64,000 nucleotides of DNA, taken from NCBI GenBank assembly GCA_025200525.1, contig CM045758.1, forward strand, positions 166,062,261-166,126,260. The letters are read 5' to 3'. The stretch is from Camellia lanceoleosa (lineage: Eukaryota; Streptophyta; Magnoliopsida; Ericales; Theaceae). The position numbers were made by a program, and so were the translations under genes. Positions 11,763-22,720 of this stretch are shown here, piece after piece (position 1 is the stretch's first letter; every line of letters begins with the position of its first letter). Below the pieces are notes generated by a model. It searched no databases. It was not told where the DNA came from and was given only the letters and a program-made list of their open reading frames with translations.

Positions 11763-11807
11763 ATGAAAAAATGGGTGAAAAGAGAATGTTATATCAAAAC
11801 AATATCA

Positions 11808-12120
11808 TTTTTTTTTTTTTTTTTTTTTTTTTTTTGCGATGACACCAATTACTGTCTCAAAAAACTCTCTTATTTGTGACTGCATTTCATGCCGTCGCAA
11901 AAGCAGCTTTATTCGTGACAATAGCGGTTGCCGTCACAAAAAATGTTCATTATTTGCGACTGAACCTATTACCGTCGCAAAAAGTTGCTTTTTTGTGACA
12001 AGAAGTGGTGCCATCACTCAAAACCCATTTATTGGTGACGGCAAGTGGTACTATCACAAAAAATCACTTTTTGCGAAAACAATAGGTACTGTTGCAAATG
12101 TTTCTGTGTTATATACCATC
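11808..12120. repeat. Poly-T and right subterminal repeats of CACTA-1
   Basis: A run of about 28 T (11808-11835) is followed by repeated TTTGCGAC/TTTGTGAC and GCCGTCGCAAAA/GCCATCAC motifs at about 35-45 bp spacing. It mirrors the left end, including the homopolymer at the inner border. Confidence 0.85.
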
Positions 12121-12136
12121 TTTTCTTGTAGTGGAA

Positions 12137-12218
12137 TATGAATCTATAGCATGTGGCACAATATGTCAAGTACAAATTAATGCCCTCAAGGGTTACAAAT
12201 TCAAAGGCTTAAGCCTGG
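12137..12218 (-). repeat. gypsy-2 3' LTR, piece 2
   Basis: An 82-bp island between CACTA-1 and E3 (from TATGAATCTATAGCATG through AAGGCTTAAGCCTGG). It matches the right LTR from about 39093 on, which proves both insertions hit the same LTR. Confidence 0.9.
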
Positions 12219-15200
12219 TGTAGACGCGCCCGTGCGCTTCACTATACAGTTCAAGGACTCGTTTTTGTGTTGGTTCTAAATCTGAACCAAAGAGTTCAAA
12301 TCCGGCAAATCGTTTGAGAAAACAGATTTTTGAAAAGTAGTGCCAAACATGGACTGCTTTGCCAGATTACAGAGTCGCCACCTAAATATTTTAAAATGGG
12401 AAATTTAGGATACCCTGACTCTTCAAGGCCACGTGTTCGCCATCACCAAAGTGGTCTTGGCTCGAGCTTGGGTACGACGGAAGGTCACTATGAGCACCCC
12501 TTTCGCCTATCCAAGACCGCCTCTACTAACCATGATATCCGTTTTTGAAAACTTTATGCGTTCTTATTCCGGATATTAACCTAGAATTACTATGTGATGC
12601 GCACAACACAAAAGTATAGACTAGATCGCCTAACTTGGAAATAAACATTGCATATCCGTTTTGCTTCGAAAAACGTGTCAGATTTTGCTACTCGCAAATA
12701 GGCTAAAATACAGATTTCAATGAGTTGTTCCAACTCAGGCAATCCAACCTTCACCCACAGGCATTCAAACAGTTTATCTCACATAAGCATTTAGTCGCAT
12801 GGCAATCATACTGTCATGGCAACACTCACACGCATGTGGTATGCTAAAGCGTAAAATACTTACATCGTACTCCGCGCCAAAACAATAAACCGGTTAGCAA
12901 ACATGCATGACCTAGTTCATGTTAAATGGCTAATGCATCGCATACAGGGGTGTAATCTAAACAGGCTCGGCTAACCCTGAACATGGCACATGAGATGCAA
13001 CAACTATCACGTATTCAATTTGGAATTGAAAGTACGATGCAGTTTGCATGATGTGCCGAGCCCGATGCATGTAAACAAATGCATGAATGCACACATGCAT
13101 TGCATAAGGTATGTTAATTTGAATGCGCCCTAATCTACCAACATAAGCGGGTAAATAAAAGGGAGAAAGAAATGGGGATTGGAAGACATACACCCACTCA
13201 CACACACTTATTACAACTTTGCCCTCGCTCGGAGGGACCGAATAAATATTACAGATTAATTAACTACGCAAGCTAATTAAAATATTACAAATCAACTAAA
13301 TTAATTAAATAAAATAATTAATCTAATTAAACAGTAAACCGCCTCGGGATGAGGGCCAAATGCAAAGACGAGCTGGATCGCTCTAATCGCACTGCCATGC
13401 ACGGATTGCCTCTGTTTCCCCTGCTATCCTCCTCTGAAAATTACCAAAGTCCCAGGAGTGCCTCTCAGGGCACTGGGGAGTACCACCGGCTGGGGTAAAG
13501 CACCACCGGCTAAAGAAGGAGGCCACCGGCACTAGATGAAGTTATCGGCTGGAAATTGACTGCCGGTCGGCACTAAATAGTGCCGGCCGGCACTTAACAC
13601 CTGCAGAACCTGCAACCCACAGCAGCAGAGGACAACAACATGCATGGTAATGTGATTCAAGGTATTTATGCACTATACACACCCCTTATCATGTTATTGA
13701 CTCAAAAGGGCATGTGCCTCGATTCCCGGACCACCAATCGCGCATTTCCATGCATGATGGCCCAAGGAACAAAGTATGCAACTTTGATTTCAAATGCATG
13801 CAAACCAAACAAATCAAAGTCCCAATCCCTATCACCAAGTCAAGGGACAAGGAATGCATGTTGATGCAATGCAACCTAGTCATGTTATCTAGCATGCAAC
13901 ATGGACTATGCAATATACCTATGCAAGCATACAAGCAAGCATACAAGACAAGCATGCAAACCAATGAAAGGATGGTCTTATACATGACTTAGGCAACTCA
14001 AATAGGCCTAAAATCAAGGCCAAAATGTCTAGACATGAGGACTAAACAAACACACACACATGCAAGTGTTATGATCCAAACCTTAAGCATGAACATGGCA
14101 ACTCTCAAGCACACTTAAAGAGACCAAACATAGACAATGAGCATGCATTGTAAAGCTCTGAAATACATGCAAAGCATGGTGCCAAACCAAGTCGAAGGTA
14201 GACCAAACAAAGCATGCAAATGGTCTAAGGCTTAAAGCTAGTCAAAGAGGCTTTGAACCAAACTTATGCAAGGCGATTATGGCATGCACTAAACAACTAA
14301 AAACAGGTTTTTAGTATGTCAAAACAAAGCCAAAAGGCTACTTAGATGGCATCTAAGAGGCTTGAAATCAAAGGCATGCAAAATGGCCAAAACATGGGGC
14401 CATTCAAGACATGCTTTCAAAGCATTAAAGAGGCGACTAAGGTAAGCATACAAGCACACCAAAGGGACTGAAATAGCATGCTAGGTGGTTCCAAACCATC
14501 AAAAATGAAGCAAGCATGGCATGCTACACATTCATGCTCTTGAGGCCAACAAGCCAAATGTAAAGAGGCTACAATATACATGCTAAGATTGACCAAAACA
14601 ACTTAGGACAGACCTAAAACATGGCAAAATAAGCATACAAGCTTCATGGATCTAGGCCTAAAACATGCTAGAAAGAAGGCATACAAACCTAGATCAAGTT
14701 AAGGCAATACAAGGCATTACAAAGCATCTATGCGAAGCATGCAAGGAGTGCTAAAACCAACTTAAAACGGAGTTTAATCATGGCATAATAAGCGTGAAAT
14801 ACAGCCAAGACATGCTCAAAACACAACCAAACATGGTGCTCCTTTGGAGGCCAAAACTTGCCCTTTTCAAGGACATCAAGGAGAGGGGGTGGCCCTCCCC
14901 TTTTGGAGACTTTAAGGCACCATCTCCACCACTAAAATCCCTCAAGATTTCAGTGGTGGAGAGGCCCAAGCACCAAAGTCTCGGAGCTCTCACGAAATGG
15001 CACAAAAAGTGGTCTTTTCAAGGCCTAAGGGTGGTCAAACCTACCCAAACCACCAAGCACTCTTAATAAACAATAAAGAGGCTTAAAAAACAGAACTTTT
15101 ATGTGTTAATCACTAATCACAAAAACAATTCTAAACTAGGCAAAAATGGAATGCAAGAATGGGGAAAAAAAGACTAGTTGGCTCACCCTTGTAGACCTCT

Positions 15201-15910
15201 TCACCAAGCTTGATGTTGTTGCTTCCTTGAGCTTCAAACCAGTCAAAAATCTCAAGAACAAGCTCTGATCTTTGAGAACACCAAGGAAAGGTGAAAGACT
15301 AGGTGTTTAGGTGCAATAATGTGAACTAAAACACCTAGAACACAAAGGAAAAGAGAGAGACAGGATGTGTATCTATCCTAACCCTAAAAACCAGAGCTTG
15401 GTCTGTCTAAGAATGTCTAAAAATTGTAACCCTAAGCCAAGAAGAGGAGTGGTTTTCTTATAGGCAAGCAAAGCTTGCAAAGCTTACAAGCTAAGCTAAC
15501 TAAGAGGGTCATCTCTCCATACACGTGTATGGAGGGGAACCAAAACTATACAGCTGTTTGAAAATATCTCATAAAGCAATCAGACAAGGATCGGCAGGCA
15601 AAATGGTCATTTTGCCATAAAGAGTGCCGACCGGCACAAAATAGTGCCGACCGGCACAATATAGTGCCGATGGCAACAATCACCAGCCGGTGGTATGTAG
15701 GGGGCCTCACAAAGCATTCCCTGCCCTTCCAAGGCAAAACACAAGTGTTTGGTGCAAAACCAGACACAAAACGGTCAAGTTCGGAGGTCCTGAGGCAGGG
15801 CGCGTAGCCGAGAACTCCGGGGACTCCAAACAAACACAAACATGGATAATCACCGAGTGTTCCAACCGTGACGTTCAAGTCTTGAGGTCGGTCAAAAATG
15901 GGGTGTCTAG
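12219..15910 (-). repeat. E3 3' LTR
   Basis: About 3,692 bp, collinear and nearly identical over long stretches with 27478-31172. Its inner end reads GTGTCTAGCTG instead of GTCTACA, a small change at the terminus. Contains AGTGCCGGCCGGCACT (13579-13594) and two GTGCCGACCGGCAC palindromes (15624, 15644). ATG/GCATGC-rich frames such as those at 13689-13992 occur in both LTRs and are not genes. Confidence 0.93.
15457..15463 (-). promoter_or_regulatory. Candidate TATA box in E3 3' LTR
   Basis: The minus strand reads CTATAAG, in GCCTATAAGAA context, the most TATA-like element I noticed in the LTR on the sense strand. The same site occurs in the 5' LTR at 30696-30702. Confidence 0.35.
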
Positions 15911-15921
15911 CTGCCCCTCTT
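15911..15921 (-). other. Polypurine tract of E3
   Basis: The minus strand reads AAGAGGGGCAG directly before the 3' LTR. E4 has the almost identical AAAGAGGGGCAAT in the same place. Confidence 0.75.
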
Positions 15922-16900
15922 GACAGAACTCTCGAAGTCATAACAATGACGGGAGTGAATGTCAAAGCCCAGAGACGACCCATTTTTGACAAGGCCGAAG
16001 ACTTGGACAAACATGCAAGACAAAACAAGGTATGCGCCCAAAGGCAGGGGCAAAATGCAAGACGATGCAAGAAGCCGAGCATAACTTATGATCATGCAAA
16101 GGAAGCTGTAATGAAGCACACATGCAACAGTTATAAGCTAGCATACGCCAATCTACACTACAATGCAGAAAGGATGTAAGAGAATTATGCAATTCTCAAA
16201 ACGTCTCACGCGGAGGATACAATACCGGCGGCTCGTCCGGCTATACCGCCTCAATGAGTCAGACATACAATATCGCGGCTCGCAAAGAAAGTAAACTTAA
16301 CAGGTACAATATTGTTAGCCATATGCATGGCAATGCGAAATGCAAAATGATATGCAATATATACAAAATGATGTATGAATAATGCAAATGATATGCAATG
16401 CAATTGAAACTATGCAAACTACATGCAAAGCAATTGAATCATGATTCAATCATGAGCAGTTCGAAACCACACAAATGTCAAGTAGATTGATGGAAGTAAC
16501 GAGTCCGTCTACCATAGAACGATGTCTGAACTATGAGTGATGCAGACGGACACAAGAACAAGTATTGGGTGGAATGACATAAGTGGGGAAACGACCCGCT
16601 GGGGAGAGAATAATGATCCTAAAGCTGGATGCAACAATTATACTACAATGTAATATGCGATTATGGCGCGCGGGCCAAACCGTATCTCGCTTAGGAAAGG
16701 CATGCACACGTACAAGCCATGTCTAACACAGAAAAGGTGTCGCAACCTCAAACCAAGTTCATCAAGGAATAGGCGCGATGCACATGAACCATGCTTCGAC
16801 GTGAAAAGTAAGGGCACATACCAGACCAAGCTCAACAAGGAAAGGCGCAAGCCATAGATGGAAGATGATGCAGTGGATGCATGCAACTAAAATGCAATGG
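15922..16900. other. E3 interior next to the PPT, non-coding
   Basis: A- and GCA-rich sequence with no coding signal. Parts (for example near 16785: ACCATGCTTCGACGTGAAAA) match E4 near 58885 and 62129, which shows the two elements share this region. Confidence 0.5.
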
Positions 16901-16914
16901 AAAGGGATATTTAC

Positions 16915-17135
16915 GGAGAATGCATGACATATGCACTATACTACAATGATGATGCATGACATATGCATGGTTTTTTGTGTTTTTGGTTTTTTGATTTTTT
17001 TGAAAATGCATGACATATGCAATAGTATACGTTTTTATGATGCATGACAAATGCAATGTTTTTTGTTATTTTTGGTTTTTGAAATGTATGACATATGCAA
17101 TATTTACAAATGATGCATGACAAATGCAATATGAT
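16915..17135. repeat. Repeated ATGCATGACATATGCA motif in E3
   Basis: About six copies of ATGCATGACATATGCA or ATGCATGACAAATGCA, separated by T-rich spacers. Each copy is partly palindromic. Confidence 0.7.
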
Positions 17136-18129
17136 GCAATGGCTGCGATTGCAGTTTTCCCTATTCTCCCAACGGGGCGATATACTAGGTTGGTTCGGGA
17201 TCCGCACTGAGGCGTAAACACGCCGCCTCAACCTATGGGGCTTCCATACGTATTTCAAGCCGAGGGTACACCCCGGGTATTTAAACTAGACTTTAGTCTC
17301 GAAATTCAACCTTTATGCTTCTAGGCATAAGCCGCTCAAACTCTAGTTTTCACCGCCCCCATTGGTCTCCTAGAACTCACCAAGAACACGCATGTGTGGC
17401 TTTACTAGACCACCAAAAGTCGTTCGGGCACGACAAACACCGAAGGAGTTGCACCTTCAGAGGATTTAAGGTCTCCTAGACCGGGATGCAAATATGGTGA
17501 AGGTTTCGCACCCTCCAAGGATTTAAGGTCTCCTAGACCGTTGCGTGTTTAAGGTCTCGTCAGACCAGGGGGGCAATGAGTACACAACACTTTAAGTGCA
17601 TGCGATGCAAATGAGACACACACGCGGATGCAAATGGGGCAAATGAGACGTGCGTGTCTCCAAAGATGGAAAATGGAGTGCAATGAGGTACGCGTGCCTC
17701 AAAGGAGATGCAGAACAATGCAAGTGCAATGAGGTTGTGCCAAATGGCGCGATGCGCAAAATAGCGCGATACGCTAAACAACGCGAGTGCACAAGACAAA
17801 GGCGATGCGTAATGCATGCCAAATGCAATGAGATGTGCAAAACAACGCGATTGAGGTGCGCGCGACCGAGATGTGATGCACAAGGTAGTGCGATAAGAAG
17901 ATGGCGCGATGCATGCCAAATGCAATGAGGTGTGCACCTTAATGCACCGATGGTCTTGCACCTCCCGAGGATTTAAGGTCTCCTAGACCGCGCGTGTATG
18001 GTGAAGGTTTCGCACCCTCCAAGGATTTAAGGTCTCCTAGACCGTACGTGTTTAAGGTCTCGCTGCACTCGTGGGCAACAAAGAGGTAACGCACATGGGA
18101 TGCGTATGCCAATACAAAATGAGAAGTGG
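17136..18129. other. E3 interior shared with E4, with diverged GCAATG repeats
   Basis: 17160-17360 (CTAGGTTGGTTC, CCTCAACCTATGGGGCT, TTTCAAGCCGAGG) aligns with E4 at 62464-62650. A GATTTAAGGTCTCCTAGACC block recurs at about 17463, 17520, 17970 and 18024. Between them are diverged units with GCGATGCGCAAAATAG-like text. Confidence 0.65.
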
Positions 18130-18695
18130 AATGCAAAACGAGGCACACGTACCTCGAGATGCAACGAAGCGCGAGATGAGGCACGCATACCTCATTGAAT
18201 GGAAAATGGAATGCAAAAACGAGGCATGCATACCTCGAGATGCAATGAAATGCAAAATGAGGCACGCATACCTCATTCGATGGAAAATGGAATGCAAAAC
18301 GAGGCACAGGTACCTCGAGATGCAATGAAATGCAAAATGAGGCACGCATACCTCATTCGATGGAAAATGGAATGCAAAACGAGGCACACGTACCTCGAGA
18401 TGCAATGAAATGCAAAATGAGGCACGCATACCTCATTGAATGGAAAATGGAATGCAAAAACGAGGCACGCGTACCTCGAGATGCAATGAAATGCAAAATG
18501 AGGCACGCATACCTCATTGAATGGAAAATGGAATGCAAAACGAGGCACGCGTACCTCGAGATGCAATGAAATGCAAAATGAGGCACGCATACCTCATTGA
18601 ATGGAAAATGGAATGCAAAACGAGGCACACGTACCTCGAGATGCAATGAAATGCAAAATGAGGCACGCGTACCTCATTTGATGGAAAATGGTGCA
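18130..18695. repeat. 80-81 bp minisatellite with near-palindromes in E3
   Basis: GGAAAATGG recurs at 18201, 18282, 18362, 18442, 18523, 18603 and 18683 (steps 81, 80, 80, 81, 80, 80). Each unit has two halves of about 40 bp, each centred on a near-palindrome of the form GAGGCACGCGTACCTC. Copies are highly alike, which indicates recent expansion or homogenisation. Confidence 0.95.
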
Positions 18696-19135
18696 AGTGT
18701 GACACGCATGTCACACGAAAAATGCAAGACAGTGCAAGTCACAAGGGACGTGCAAGACGGCACGACGCGACGCACTAGACAATGCGATGATGCGTGCAAT
18801 GCACACGGGGCAACTTTTGAATCTTATAAAAGACAAAAGGATACAAAAGGATACAATCTTTGCTTGAATTTGAGTGTTACGCACAGTAGATACAGTCCGA
18901 AGTCGAAACGGAGGCCGGTTGAGCATCGGAGGTGCATTTTCTTGCACTTTCTTGAGCTATGAAGACCCAAAACTACTCATTTTGCCTAAATAGGGCCTTG
19001 GGAACATCACCGGCTGGGTGGGGTGGTCACCGCCGCCACCGGCCTAAACCATTAATCGGCATTATTGTGCCGACCGCACAAAACAAAGGCCGACCGCCAA
19101 AAGTTACCGATCGGGGCGATTGGCATTTCACCTCG

Positions 19136-19148
19136 CTTTATAAAATAG
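19136..19148 (+). promoter_or_regulatory. TATA box and leader of the antisense PMD gene
   Basis: CTTTATAAAATAG lies about 335 bp upstream of the PMD start codon on the plus strand. It is followed by a pyrimidine-rich leader with CTCTCTCTCTAG and TTCTCTCG, typical of a plant 5' UTR. This suggests the gene was transcribed from its own promoter, against the element's genome strand. Confidence 0.5.
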
Positions 19149-19472
19149 GGCTTCTAAACCCTATTTTCCACTTCTTTCCGCCAAATCCTTCACTCTCTCT
19201 CTAGAGCTTTGTTCTCTCGATTTTTCGCCGATTTCTTCGCTTTCACACCATTTTCTCATTGATTCGCGATATTCTTCGCTTTCGACATTTCCACCGATCG
19301 AAATCTCATTTCGATCCCTTTGCTATTTTCGCCTTTTCGACTTGTTCCTCGATTTTCTACATTCCGTGTATTTTCATCTTCCGCCTTTTCCGCCATTTTC
19401 GCCCGCCGGTTGACTTTTCCAGTTGACTTTTCACATTCCGGCTTTTCCGGCCATTTTCTCACCACCATTACT

Positions 19473-22400
19473 ATGGCAGACGACGTTCCACATGTCGGGA
19501 CTCCCCCGGATCACGAGATGGATCCCGGGGTTGAGCTCCTCCCGTTGAGCGAACGCCCATTCGACCCGGCGACCTACCGCCTGGCCATTCACGTGCTTCC
19601 GCCAGATGGACTTCGCCACTTCCGCGGTTTTGACAGGGCTCGACCCGAGCTTTCGCTACGAGCCGCTCTCACCTCTCATTCGGGCGCTCGAGGTAACCCT
19701 TTTCTCGCTTTTGCTTTCGCAATGTAGAATCAGAACTGCCAACCGCCATAGCCGACATAACCTTTAATTGCTTAGCTCGATACATCAGATCAGAAGTTGA
19801 TTGTAGACAACTTCACAACCGATATCTGCTTAGGACCGACACACATGCACACACACCGCACTAGCTCAATCACCCAAACACGCAAGACAATCAGATTTCA
19901 TCGCAAATTCACCGATGTCCCAGTACTTGTTTGAATCAAAACTCGCACGCATCCTAGACTCAATCACATAGACAACATCACTCATTGGCAATTCATCGAA
20001 CATACCGTTTGAATTTTAAAAACTTGCACGCATGCTAGATTTACACTGACCCTCACAGGGGCACTAACACGTCACAGGCCGTAGTCCACCTACTGGTACA
20101 CTAAAACCTGACATTTGCTTGGATTCTGAAAAACGTACACACGCGCACCATGTTTACACTGCACCACTCAAAAACACACTGACGTATCACATATTGTAGT
20201 TTATCAGAAGCACACCGCACCCGCTTCGCTTGAATCAAAAACGCACGCATGCTAGATTTGTATCGACTTTAACATGTTTCCTCGTAATCAGATATTTCAT
20301 ATTGCTTTGCAACCATTTGTTTGTAACAGGAGATTCCCATACCATCCGCTGGTATGGGAATGTTTCGCTCGAGATTGGTACTCGAGCTTCCCGAGGCGGT
20401 TCGACACATCGAGATGAGGCGGGCTTCGCCTTTTGCAGGGTCTCGACCGACTTATCGCTCGCAGCCTTTTAGTCAGCTTTGGCGGAGAGGTGGTGGGACA
20501 CCACCGATTCATTTCACCTATCCGCGGGGACATGACGATGACTCTACGATTTCTCGGTGCTCACCAAGACGGGTAGGGGTGATCCGATCCCTTCGACACC
20601 GACATGGATGAGTGGACCGCCACCGATCCATTTACTTGGCGCTGCCGCCTCTTGCACGCCCGTGTTTTGTCCGCTATTCTGGTTTGAGGTGCGCCCGGTG
20701 CAAATTTCTTCTTGTCGACGCAGCCCGGCGACCGAGGTGGTCAGAGCAAGATGCGCGGCTTGATGTTTTTGCTGGGACCACCCTATTCGCCGACCGGGCG
20801 AACACTGCGTTTCTTCGCTTACTCAACAGACCTGTGGACGCCCCGACATCTTTGGCGCTATGATCGGGTGGCGCGGCTCGCCACTTTACGGATATATGAG
20901 CTCGGCTCCGTGGCAAGCGGGCTGTTGGGGTTACCGCGAGCTTGGGAGGTACGCTTCTTTTCCGCTTACATTTCGCTTCAGACTTTCAGACCTGACACCG
21001 CATTAATCGTAGTTTGCTTTACACTTGTCAGATAATCGTATACACGCACACACATACTCCTCATTAATCGACCGCATAATCGCTCACACCGTGACACTCG
21101 CCAATACACCGCACAACACACTACCGCTTATTTCGCTTATTCTTCATTTTGTCAGATCCGATGATCATAATCGACATCCGCTTTGCGCTTGTGGGTCTAT
21201 GCCTACTTTCCTGTGCTAGAGCCAAGACGGAGACTCGAGACTCCTCCGTCGCTCCTTCACGCCGCCACGACGGAGGTGCACACGGCGTCATGGAGACTTT
21301 CACTTCTTCCGCCGCTATTTTGACACCATCACCCCGCCGAGGTATGTTTTACTTACAGCTCATTTAAGCTTCACTTTTCCATCAGATATTTGCAATACCA
21401 GAGGTAATAAACCAGATTTAATTTCAGATCACCGCGCCATGGGCCTCTCGCCAAATGATGGTGCGGATCGGTTTGTCGGGCGCGACGAGACCTCGCTACA
21501 GATTTTGCTAGAGGGCCCTTCACGAGCTTGGTACTGGGTGAGCGCTTATGCTGACCTCGTGGTTACCTCGAGCAGATAGTCCCGAGCATCCTCCCGAGCA
21601 TATGAGGGACACCGAAGGCCAATCACGAAAGCAGATGGCGGACTACACCATCGGCTGGGAGGCAGAAGGTTTCAGAGGCGAGGGCGACTGCTCAGAGTAC
21701 GTCCGGACCTTCATCATGCGGCCTCTGAGCGGTGGTCGCCAAGCTGAGCCAGAGAGACCTGCGGCGCCGGCGGCTAGGGCAGAGGTGGGAGCAGGAGCGG
21801 GATCGTCACAGAGAGCTCGAGCTCGTGGCAGGAGGGGAGTGCAGAGGGGACGAGGGACGGGCTGGCCTGCTCTGCCTACCATGCTAACATACAGGGGGCA
21901 GAGTGGGGAGACCTACCAGATCCCTTTTGCTCCTCCCTACCGGGTCATGAGTTTGTTGGCATTCCCGACTTGCCTCCCAGATGTACCACTTTATTTCAAG
22001 ATCTTGCATTGTCATTTCAGCTCACCCATTTGATATTCCATGTAATATTGATGCATCTAATACTTTTGCAGCTTCCTCCGAGTACACCCTAAATATTGAG
22101 CCGAATGCCTCCATGGCGGGATGTTGCAATGACCTTGAGTTCTTAGCCTTCTACGGCCTTCCCAGATGTTTTCTCGACATAGTTCCAAACTATATACAAA
22201 TCGCCGCATAACTGATGCACGACACAACATCTCGATAAACTGCTCACTACGATTCACACATCAGATTCATACATCGTGATTTTGCATCGATAAATCGCCA
22301 CGCATTCACACATCAGACTCATACATCGCATTTTGCACCGATTAATCGCCACGCATTCACACATCAGACTCATACATCAGATTCTCGTGACCGATAAACC

Positions 22401-22720
22401 GCTTCATGTGTATCGATGCATTTGCCTTATGTACTTTTCAGCCTCCTTCCCGATTCCTCCCAGGTGGTGGCGCCCATCCGACCTCCCATTTCTACTGGAT
22501 GGCAAGATATTCCCTCGCACTGCAGGGGGCGTGGCCATGTGGGGAGCAGCTCACAGGCTCCAGTTGCAGGGGATGGCGAGTCGGAGGCGGAGGCCTCTGA
22601 GGAGGAGGCCGGGCAGCTGCTCTGCCCGACAAATGACATCTCGACGATGTTCTGCGTGCTTCGCCCAGGAAGAGGGCGAGGACGGATCCCCCGGCGCGAG
22701 GCCATTGATGATGATTACAG
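19473..22720 (+). pseudogene. Plant-mobile-domain (aminotransferase-like) gene, antisense in E3, degenerate
   Basis: Exon 1 (19473-19692) starts MADDVPHVGTPPDHEMDPG and ends at a GTAACC donor. Exon 2 starts after TTGTAACAG at 20330 and keeps phase; it reads GDSHTIRWYGNVSLEIGTR, EAGFAFCRVSTDLSL and then, over stops and frameshifts, LAERWWDTTDSFHLS, DPIPF-type, MFLLG-type and LATLYGYM-type segments that match the PMD fold order. Exon 3 (21156-21341) and exon 4 (from 21428, ITAPWASRQMMVRIGLSG, later YTIGWEAEGFRGEGDCSEY) follow with good splice sites. Downstream exon borders to about 22720 are less certain. PMD proteins occur as host regulators of silencing (MAIN/MAIL type) and as passengers in transposons. 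A TAG in exon 2 and several indels disable this copy. Confidence 0.8.

Larger units (their letters stand above)
5150..12133. mobile_element. CACTA-1: Pack-type CACTA transposon carrying DUF3754 exons
   Basis: The left end is CACTACAAAAATTTT; the right end read inwards is CACTACAAGAAAAGATGG. A 3-bp duplication GAA (5147-5149 and 12134-12136) flanks it, and the empty site in the other gypsy-2 LTR (CCTAGAATATGAATC) has one GAA. Both ends carry clusters of GCGACGGC/GCCGTCGC-type subterminal motifs. Length is 6,984 bp. No TNP2-like or TNPA-like transposase is recognisable, so it is non-autonomous. The interior holds host gene exons, a 179-bp tandem repeat and a kilobase purine tract. Confidence 0.93.

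Noticed and set aside
5150..12133. A transposase gene within CACTA-1
   Set aside because: No frame longer than about 100 codons outside simple repeats, and no TNP2/TNPA-like motif seen.
13689..13992. Open frames of 92-98 codons conserved at 28930-29233
   Set aside because: The conservation is explained by both lying at the same place in the two LTRs of E3. No protein similarity is recognised and the frames overlap on opposite strands.
15546..16082. A 178-codon frame on the minus strand crossing the 3' LTR border of E3
   Set aside because: It runs from the LTR through the PPT into the interior, shifts in the other LTR copy, and shows no domain.
18130..18695. CRISPR-like array
   Set aside because: Regular repeats, but there are no unique spacers and the context is a plant retroelement. 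It is a minisatellite.
17560..18714. Overlapping 80-136 codon frames on both strands
   Set aside because: They arise from the 80-bp minisatellite and its diverged neighbours; the peptides repeat with the DNA period.
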